Source of the DNA: an uncultured bacterium
Lineage (GTDB): Bacteria; Bacillota; Clostridia; Lachnospirales; Lachnospiraceae
NCBI GenBank assembly: GCA_905215405.1
Contig: CAJMQE010000105.1
Location: 1-11,573 of the forward strand
DNA: 11,573 nt
Reading direction: 5' to 3'
Shown: one piece after another, positions 6,529 through 11,573 of the stretch
Numbering within the stretch: the stretch's first letter is position 1
Layout of the letters: each line of letters opens with the position of its first letter
Notes under the pieces: model-generated
Databases searched by the model: none
The model's input: only the letters and a program-made list of their open reading frames with translations
Told to the model about the DNA's origin: nothing
Program-made: the position numbers and the translations under genes

Positions 6529-9054
6529 TTATTCAACGCCTTTAAAGAAATGTCCCCTGGTGTATTCTTCAAATGGTACTGTTGCCTCTTTATGATGGAC
6601 CAGTGTCTGAATTGCCATGTCGGTAATCTGACCTACTTGCTCTTTCGTTTCTGTAGTAAAGATCAGACGAATTGCCATAGGATCCAGCTCATTAATCTCC
6701 TCTTTTCTGTCAAGCAGACAGAGCGGATTTTCGTTGTAAATCAGATTATAACAATATTTACAACAGTTTCTGATGCGAAATGTTGCATTTTTACGGTCTT
6801 TCATAAAAAGATTCTGTTCTTTATGATTACATTTTCCTGTTGTCTTATTAACGCACTGCGCTGACACCATCATCGGTATCGAACCGTATCCTACCAGTTC
6901 AAAAAGACGGTTATCCAGTTTGGCAAGTTCTGCTGCAGTAAGTTCTACTGGCAATGCTCCATAAATAATCTCAAATTCTCCTGGAACGATCAAACTGTCG
7001 AACTGTTCTCTTGCTCTGTTGTTAAATGTATAAAGATTATAATCCAACACAGCACGAATGCATTTATCCGTTGCAGACAATTCGCGTAATGCCTGTAATG
7101 ATTCCAGATTTCTGACCAAAAATCCATCTGCATTTTTATCGAGTAGCTCTAAAAGTTCCTTTGAAAATCTGTTCGCTGATTCATTTCGATAGACATAAGG
7201 CAGACTGATCAGCATATTTTTACCTGCAGCATGTCCAATTTCTATTGCCTTTCCCAGATCTGTCTTTTCAAATGTCTCCAGTTCCAGATAAATATTGGAT
7301 ACTTCTGAAAATGTTATGAGCTGCTCCAGTTGTTCCAGATTTTCTACCGATCCATTGATTGTCACATTTTCTTGAGCCACAAAGCCTGTCTGCTTTAATA
7401 ATTGTACTCTGTCTCCAGTGAATTTCTTTTTATTTTCAATTGTTGATGCTTCGCCATCTGCTGTAAGAACTCTTTTTCCCTGTTCACATGCCTGTCTGTC
7501 AAGTTCCTCCAATGCCGTTCTACGTAAATCATTGAGTTTCTGGACTGGCATAAAGATATCTCCATTGATTTCAATAGTCAGATCATGAAAATGATAATGA
7601 GTATTTCCTGTCTTATTCATCTGCTTTCTGACTCTTGCCTCATCCATTGGAGATTTTTGTGCCTGTTCGACGATTTCACCAACACAGCTTACATAACATG
7701 GTGCTTCTTCAAAACATACGAGGTTCTGACCGGATAACTGTCCGCTCTGTGTTTTATCAATATCGCGCTGAGCGGTATGTGTCAGTTCCAGTCTTGCAGG
7801 TTGTCCTACTGTTAGAACCAGCTTTCCATCGACCAAGATCTTTGGCTCTTTTTCCAGATAAGATTCTCTGATTTCAGTCACAAGATCCTGATTTCTTGTT
7901 CTGTTAAGTTCCTGTCCCACTACAACTCTGTGTTTGTATGGAATATTTACCGTATAAGTCTCCCCTGGCATCTGATGATTTTTATTTGTAATAGAAAAAT
8001 CAGCATTAATTTCAAACATATCACCAGGAAAAATTTCTTCCATTACGCGGCATGTCAGGCAACCTTTTTTATTTTCAAGCACTTTCAGTGCTTTGGTTCC
8101 ACAATTATTAGGTCGTGTCAATGCCATCATATCTCTGCCATTGTGCTCTTTATAATAGCCCTCTGTAAAACCGCCTCTGTTATAAAGATCTTTCAAATGA
8201 TGAATATCCTCAGGCAGTACATGGTATCCTTTTCTGCCTTTCTGGAGATACATATCCACATATTTACGATATAGACTTACCACACCTGCTGTATACTCGC
8301 TATTTTTCATACGTCCTTCGATTTTCAGACTATATACACCTGCATCTATGACATCAGGAAGAATTTCAAGTGCACACATGTCTTTGGGACTCAGCACATA
8401 TTTTTCTTTTTCCGAATGCTGTCTTGTCTGATTCTGTTCGTCTGTTACCTGATAAGGCAGTCTGCATGGCTGCGCACATCTTCCCCTGTTACCACTTCTT
8501 CCACCTATAAAACTACTAAGCAGGCACTGACCTGAATAACAGTAGCAAAGTGCTCCATGAACAAAACTCTCAATTTCAATATCGACATTTTTATGAATAT
8601 CTGCAAGTTCTTCCGCCGACAATTCTCTTGCTGTTACCACTCGAGACGCGCCCATTTCCTTTAAAAGGCTGGCACTCTTTCTGCCTGTAATTGTCATCTG
8701 TGTACTTGCATGAATATGCAGTCCTGGAAAATGTTCATGTATAAATGAAAATACACCAAAATCCTGTACAATAACCGCATCAAGTCCAGCTTCATAATAT
8801 GGCACAAGATAATCATACAAATATTTTTCAAGTTCCTCATTCTTTAAAAGTGTATTTACAGTCAAATAGACTTTTCTTCCATAGATATGCGCATATTCAA
8901 TGGCAGATAGCAGTTCTTCTTTCGAAAAATTATTGGCATAGGCACGCGCACCAAATGCGTCTCCTCCAAGATATATAGCATCTGCACCGGCATGAATTGC
9001 CGCACATAAACTCTGGTATGAACCAGCTGGTGATAAAACTTCTACTTTCTTCAA
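6529..9054 (-). CDS. U32 peptidase-family protein, RlhA-like, with Cys-rich C-terminal extension
   Basis: An 841-residue member of the peptidase U32 family. The N-terminal TIM-barrel-like domain (about 1-200) carries the U32 signature from Glu162 to Ser180, with ESFVHGALC, and cysteines 170, 172, 177, 193 and 197. A middle region (about 385-510) matches the DUF3656/'collagenase' position of E. coli RlhA (YdcP), a 23S rRNA C2501 hydroxylation factor. Related U32 proteins (TrhP/TrhO-type systems) modify tRNA and depend on iron-sulfur clusters and prephenate. RNA hydroxylation is therefore a better guess than proteolysis. About 190 residues extend beyond the usual RlhA length, with a second cysteine group (734, 742, 764, 765, 768, 779). 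The start is TTG at 9054 with AGGAG 7 nt upstream, and no other in-frame start fits. It heads the unit with the SEDS and PBP genes. A terminator lies between it and zapA, and I found no clear promoter in the short gap. Confidence 0.88.
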   Translation of the reverse strand: MKKVEVLSPAGSYQSLCAAIHAGADAIYLGGDAFGARAYANNFSKEELLSAIEYAHIYGRKVYLTVNTLLKNEELEKYLYDYLVPYYEAGLDAVIVQDFGVFSFIHEHFPGLHIHASTQMTITGRKSASLLKEMGASRVVTARELSAEELADIHKNVDIEIESFVHGALCYCYSGQCLLSSFIGGRSGNRGRCAQPCRLPYQVTDEQNQTRQHSEKEKYVLSPKDMCALEILPDVIDAGVYSLKIEGRMKNSEYTAGVVSLYRKYVDMYLQKGRKGYHVLPEDIHHLKDLYNRGGFTEGYYKEHNGRDMMALTRPNNCGTKALKVLENKKGCLTCRVMEEIFPGDMFEINADFSITNKNHQMPGETYTVNIPYKHRVVVGQELNRTRNQDLVTEIRESYLEKEPKILVDGKLVLTVGQPARLELTHTAQRDIDKTQSGQLSGQNLVCFEEAPCYVSCVGEIVEQAQKSPMDEARVRKQMNKTGNTHYHFHDLTIEINGDIFMPVQKLNDLRRTALEELDRQACEQGKRVLTADGEASTIENKKKFTGDRVQLLKQTGFVAQENVTINGSVENLEQLEQLITFSEVSNIYLELETFEKTDLGKAIEIGHAAGKNMLISLPYVYRNESANRFSKELLELLDKNADGFLVRNLESLQALRELSATDKCIRAVLDYNLYTFNNRAREQFDSLIVPGEFEIIYGALPVELTAAELAKLDNRLFELVGYGSIPMMVSAQCVNKTTGKCNHKEQNLFMKDRKNATFRIRNCCKYCYNLIYNENPLCLLDRKEEINELDPMAIRLIFTTETKEQVGQITDMAIQTLVHHKEATVPFEEYTRGHFFKGVE

Positions 9055-9078
9055 ATCAAATCTCCTACTTCTTTACAG

Positions 9079-9119
9079 AAAAAAATGTCTTCTAGTGCAT
9101 AATACGCACTACAAAGACA
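9079..9119 (-). terminator. Intrinsic terminator downstream of zapA
   Basis: On the minus strand TGTCTT pairs with AAGACA (9114-9119 with 9086-9091) and TAGTGC with GCACTA (9106-9111 with 9093-9098), separated by a small 2x1 internal loop and closed by a 7-nt loop. Seven T residues follow (9079-9085). It ends the ruvAB-zapA side and would limit read-through into the U32-SEDS-PBP unit. Confidence 0.85.
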
Positions 9120-9139
9120 CCCTTCCTCAATATTCACTA

Positions 9140-9550
9140 TTATTTTTCAAGAAAATCATCCAGTTCTGTTTCCAGTTTGACAATATCTTTCTGGTAATTG
9201 ACGATTTTCTCCTTTAACTCCTGAATTTCCTTTTCAGCCGCATCGGACTTAATCTGTGCTGCGATCAGGTCATGTTTCAGGTCGTAAATTTCTTTATCTT
9301 TGCTCTCCAGATCTGCTTCCAGTGTATCGGCAGTCTTCTGAGCCTTAAAATAATCATCTGCAATATTTAAATACATCAGATTCGCTCTGACTTCGATTGA
9401 TTGTCTTCTATAAGAATCTTCCTGATTGAACTCAGTTAATTTATTATTAATGTAAGCAGCCACTTTCTGTAAATATTCTTCACTCTCATAACCGCTCAGC
9501 GTAAAGACTTTTCCCCCAATTATAACGTCTGTATCATTTTTTGATGACAT
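9140..9550 (-). CDS. zapA: Cell division protein ZapA
   Basis: A 136-residue ZapA-like protein that binds FtsZ and promotes Z-ring bundling at the future septum. The N-terminal globular domain (about 6-66) shows the VIIGGKVFTLSGYESEEYLQ pattern followed by helix AAYINNKL, and the ANLMYLNIADDYFKA helix (56-70). The rest (about 72-136) is an unbroken charged coiled coil (DTLEADLESKDKEIYDLKHD onwards), longer than in the shortest ZapA proteins. The ATG start has an AAGGAGG site (9557-9563) at 6 nt. It has its own promoter in the ruvB-zapA gap and a terminator 20 nt past its stop, so it can be transcribed alone as well as by read-through from ruvAB. Confidence 0.9.
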   Translation of the reverse strand: MSSKNDTDVIIGGKVFTLSGYESEEYLQKVAAYINNKLTEFNQEDSYRRQSIEVRANLMYLNIADDYFKAQKTADTLEADLESKDKEIYDLKHDLIAAQIKSDAAEKEIQELKEKIVNYQKDIVKLETELDDFLEK

Positions 9551-9581
9551 AAAATGCCTCCTTACTTCTTGTATAGAGGTA

Positions 9582-9611
9582 ATTATACCATAACAGAGGA
9601 AACTCTGACAA
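9582..9611 (-). promoter_or_regulatory. Extended -10 promoter of zapA
   Basis: On the minus strand TTGTCA (9606-9611, five of six to consensus) lies 18 bp upstream of a perfect TATAAT (9582-9587) that carries the extended TGG prefix. The transcript would start about 25 nt before the zapA start codon. This is one of the best promoter matches in the window. Confidence 0.75.
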
Positions 9612-9635
9612 GCTTAATTCATCGCAAAAAGCCGA

Positions 9636-10637
9636 TTATTCAGTGATCTTTTTGATACCCAAATTCTGGTAAGCGATATCAGTCGCCATCCTGCCTCGCG
9701 GTGTTCTATTTACGAAACCATTCTGAATCAGATAAGGTTCGTAAACATCTTCAAGCGTACCTGCATCTTCACCGATGGAAGCTGCAAGTGTCTCAAGTCC
9801 TACCGGTCCTCCTGAAAACTTATTGATGATTGTTGATAAGATCAGTCTGTCATTCTTATCAAGCCCATCTTTATCCACATCCAGTAATTCCAGTGCATAG
9901 TCTGCAACTTCTAATGTGATTCTGCCATCATATTTGACTTCTGCAAAATCCCTGACTCTTTTCAATAAACGGTTTGCAAGACGTGGTGTACCTCTTGAAC
10001 GTCTTGCCAGTTCATGTGCACCAGCCTGATCGATTTCAACATTTAGTACACTTGCTGAGCGACAAATGATTGTTTCCAGCTCATCCACAGTATAAAACTC
10101 CAGATGACTGACAACTCCGAATCTGTCTCGAAGCGGTGCTGTCAGCATACCTGCTCTTGTTGTTGCCCCTACCAGTGTAAATTTAGGGAGATCTAGTCGA
10201 ATCGATCTTGCCGAAGTTCCCTTTCCGATCATAATGTCGATTTCAAAATCTTCCATTGCCGGATATAGAACTTCTTCGACCTGTCTGCTTAACCTGTGTA
10301 TTTCATCAACAAAAAGGACATCTCCTTCCTGCAGATTGTTTAAAATAGCTGCGATCTCACCTGGTCGTTCAATTGCAGGACCGGAAGTAACCTTAAGATT
10401 TACTCCCATTTCATTTGCAATAATTCCCGCAAGCGTCGTTTTACCGAGGCCTGGTGGGCCATAAAAGAGTACATGATCCAGAGAATCGCCTCTTGTTTTC
10501 GCCGCTTCTATATATACCTTTAAATTGCGCTTTACCTTTTCCTGTCCAACATAATCGTCCAGTGTCATAGGGCGCAGATTATTTTCAGTTTTTGCTTCTT
10601 CCTGAATTAATTCAGTTGAAATTACTCGCCTTTCCAT
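9636..10637 (-). CDS. ruvB: Holliday junction branch migration helicase RuvB
   Basis: A 333-residue AAA+ ATPase motor that forms hexameric rings on DNA and, loaded by RuvA, drives branch migration of Holliday junctions in recombinational repair. Walker A is GPPGLGKTT (60-68), Walker B is LFVDEIHR (108-115), sensor 1 is in GATTRAG (157-163), the arginine finger is Arg170 in PLRDRFG, and sensor 2 is in RGTPRLANR (215-223). A winged-helix domain follows at the C-terminus (TLEDVYEPYLIQNGFVNRTPRGR region). The length is normal. The ATG start has AAGGAAGAG about 10 nt upstream. It follows ruvA by 71 nt without a terminator, as expected for a ruvAB operon under the LexA-type promoter upstream of ruvA. 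No ruvC is seen here. Firmicutes commonly use RecU as the resolvase. Confidence 0.97.
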   Translation of the reverse strand: MERRVISTELIQEEAKTENNLRPMTLDDYVGQEKVKRNLKVYIEAAKTRGDSLDHVLFYGPPGLGKTTLAGIIANEMGVNLKVTSGPAIERPGEIAAILNNLQEGDVLFVDEIHRLSRQVEEVLYPAMEDFEIDIMIGKGTSARSIRLDLPKFTLVGATTRAGMLTAPLRDRFGVVSHLEFYTVDELETIICRSASVLNVEIDQAGAHELARRSRGTPRLANRLLKRVRDFAEVKYDGRITLEVADYALELLDVDKDGLDKNDRLILSTIINKFSGGPVGLETLAASIGEDAGTLEDVYEPYLIQNGFVNRTPRGRMATDIAYQNLGIKKITE

Positions 10638-10685
10638 GAATCGTTCACTCTTCCTTATCTGTTTCCATTTTGCTTTACCTTGCAG

Positions 10686-10698
10686 TCAGTTAAACTGA
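10686..10698. repeat. 13-bp inverted repeat between ruvA and ruvB
   Basis: TCAGTTAAACTGA is two perfect 6-bp half-sites around one base, placed about 10 nt after the ruvA stop. It is too small and lacks a T tract to be a terminator. It could be a minor mRNA hairpin or chance. It does not match the LexA box. Confidence 0.35.
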
Positions 10699-10708
10699 TT
10701 TCTAATTT

Positions 10709-11323
10709 TTATAATAATGCAAGATTCTTCAGCGCTTCTTTTAGTACTGTCTCAGAATCCTTGTTATCCGCATTTTCCACTTTTCTGACCGCCTGTATTG
10801 CTTCGCTGTTACCATAACCGAGTGCAACCAGTGCCTGAATCGCTTCTGCACGTCCGTCTTCATTTGTACTGCCATCTGTCAGGACATTGTCCGGCTGGGA
10901 TAACTTTTCAAATGCATCCTCAAGTTTTAACTTATCTTTCAATTCTATAATCAGCTTTTTAGCTGTCTTTGCTCCAATTCCTGGTGCCTTTGAGATTGCT
11001 TTTGCATCATCCGAAAGTACAGCCAGTCTCAGATCGTCCGGTGTGATCGTCGAAAGAATACCAAGCGCTCCTTTCGGTCCAATTCCGCTAACTGTAATTA
11101 ATAATTTAAATATATTCAGATCGTCCCGGTTCGCAAACCCAAAAAGATTCATAGCATCCTCTCTGACATTCAGATATGTATAAATCTTTACCTGCGCACC
11201 TGTTTGTGGCATAGCCGAGAACAAAGTCATCGGTACTTTTATATTATAGCCGATACCATTGGCCTCAACGACAATTGTATCTTCAAATGTTTCTGTTAAA
11301 ATTCCCTTCACATATGATATCAT
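10709..11323 (-). CDS. ruvA: Holliday junction branch migration protein RuvA
   Basis: The junction-recognition subunit of RuvAB, about 204 residues from the chosen start. Domain I is an OB-fold (1-63, starting MISYVKGIL), domain II holds two helix-hairpin-helix motifs, SGIGPK (79-84) and PGIGAK (114-119), and the flexible linker (about 140-155) is followed by domain III (about 157-204), which contacts RuvB (EAIQALVALGYGNSEA). I place the start at the ATG at 11323, with GAGGA 6 nt upstream. The in-frame ATG at 11329 sits one base from that purine run, and RuvA proteins usually begin MI. It is the first gene of the ruvAB operon and is preceded by a promoter overlapped by an SOS-type box. Confidence 0.96.
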   Translation of the reverse strand: MISYVKGILTETFEDTIVVEANGIGYNIKVPMTLFSAMPQTGAQVKIYTYLNVREDAMNLFGFANRDDLNIFKLLITVSGIGPKGALGILSTITPDDLRLAVLSDDAKAISKAPGIGAKTAKKLIIELKDKLKLEDAFEKLSQPDNVLTDGSTNEDGRAEAIQALVALGYGNSEAIQAVRKVENADNKDSETVLKEALKNLALL

Positions 11324-11360
11324 TTTCATTCCTCGTCTCTAATTAACATTACTAATGATG

Positions 11361-11389
11361 AGTATAGCATATCAGAACATATGTTTCAA
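11361..11389 (-). promoter_or_regulatory. ruvAB promoter
   Basis: On the minus strand TTGAAA (11384-11389) is 17 bp from TATACT (11361-11366), which has an extended TGC prefix. The predicted start lies about 30 nt before the ruvA start. The -35 and spacer are overlapped by a LexA-type box. Confidence 0.75.
11374..11387. promoter_or_regulatory. Probable LexA (SOS) box of ruvAB
   Basis: AGAACATATGTTTC matches 11 of 14 positions of the Bacillus-type LexA/DinR operator consensus CGAACATATGTTCG, including the whole central 10 bp AACATATGTT. It overlaps the -35 box and spacer of the ruvAB promoter, where bound LexA would block RNA polymerase. ruvAB is a known SOS regulon member in B. subtilis, which supports the assignment. 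Confidence 0.75.
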
Positions 11390-11428
11390 ACAGATTTTAT
11401 ATTTACAGAGATGCTTCACTACAATTTG

Positions 11429-11488
11429 AAGTCAAGATTATTATTCTTAAGTCATTTCAAGCACAGATTACTATTTTTAAGTCATTCC
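11429..11488. repeat. Two tandem copies of a 30-bp repeat upstream of the ruvAB promoter
   Basis: Positions 11429-11458 and 11459-11488 match at 24 of 30 positions. The shared cores are AGATTA followed by TTAAGTCATT. The function is unknown. Possibilities are a protein-binding pair of sites or a decayed duplication at the 3' end of the next gene. Confidence 0.6.
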
Positions 11489-11572
11489 ATACCGTCGTCT
11501 CTCTTTTCCACTCTGTTCATGAATTAATTTCGATGTCCACGAAGCAAATAAATAAAGGGCTGTGAGAATGGG
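11477..11572 (-). CDS. Possible C-terminal fragment of an unidentified gene, cut by the window edge
   Basis: On the minus strand one frame is open from the window edge to a TAA at 11477-11479, giving 31 residues ending HEQSGKERRRYGMT. No family is recognised and the length is close to what chance allows. The stop falls inside the second 30-bp repeat copy. No terminator follows it before the ruvAB promoter. It is listed only because a real gene could enter from the right. Confidence 0.2.
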   Translation of the reverse strand, partial: PILTALYLFASWTSKLIHEQSGKERRRYGMT

Positions 11573-11573
11573 C

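Noticed and set aside
10638..10708. Second SOS box or internal promoter between ruvA and ruvB
   Set aside because: The inverted repeat TCAGTTAAACTGA does not fit the LexA consensus, and I saw no -35/-10 pair at acceptable spacing.

Overview
The window reads as a chromosomal segment of a low-GC Firmicute, most likely a gut Lachnospiraceae-type Clostridium. The basis is the A+T-rich sequence with strong AGGAGG ribosome binding sites, the ruvA-ruvB-zapA-U32 gene order, a small BspA-type leucine-rich-repeat protein, and a promoter element close to the Bacillus-type LexA box. The species cannot be named from this sequence. Every convincing gene lies on the minus strand, so transcription runs from right to left. 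No stretch over 300 bases lacks a gene.

Right part (about 9080-11573): an SOS-type promoter drives ruvA and ruvB, which encode the Holliday-junction branch migration motor. zapA follows with its own extended -10 promoter and ends at a clear intrinsic terminator. Upstream of the ruvA promoter are two diverged copies of a 30-bp tandem repeat and a short reading frame cut by the window edge.

Middle part (about 3610-9054): a tight three-gene unit holds a long U32 peptidase-family protein resembling RlhA, a SEDS peptidoglycan polymerase (FtsW/RodA family) and a class B penicillin-binding protein. The last two genes overlap by at least 65 nt. The SEDS/PBP pair is a polymerase-transpeptidase couple for septal or lateral wall synthesis.

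Left part (1-3527): a Nudix hydrolase with its own promoter, a lytic transglycosylase-like protein without a signal peptide, a 109-residue leucine-rich-repeat protein, and lysA (meso-diaminopimelate decarboxylase) with two tandem promoters. Cell-wall genes recur along the window: DAP/lysine supply, wall synthesis, wall cleavage and division.

The most notable item is at the left edge. The lysA terminator hairpin is followed at once by TTGTT and then by a sequence starting GTGCGCC that has the layout of a group II intron 5' end. This is the arrangement expected of class C (IIC) introns, which insert directly downstream of transcription terminators. Only the first 48 nt lie in the window. I found no CRISPR array, tRNA, rRNA or phage genes. 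Apart from that intron end, the window is mostly conserved housekeeping sequence, and I do not see a complete undescribed system in it.
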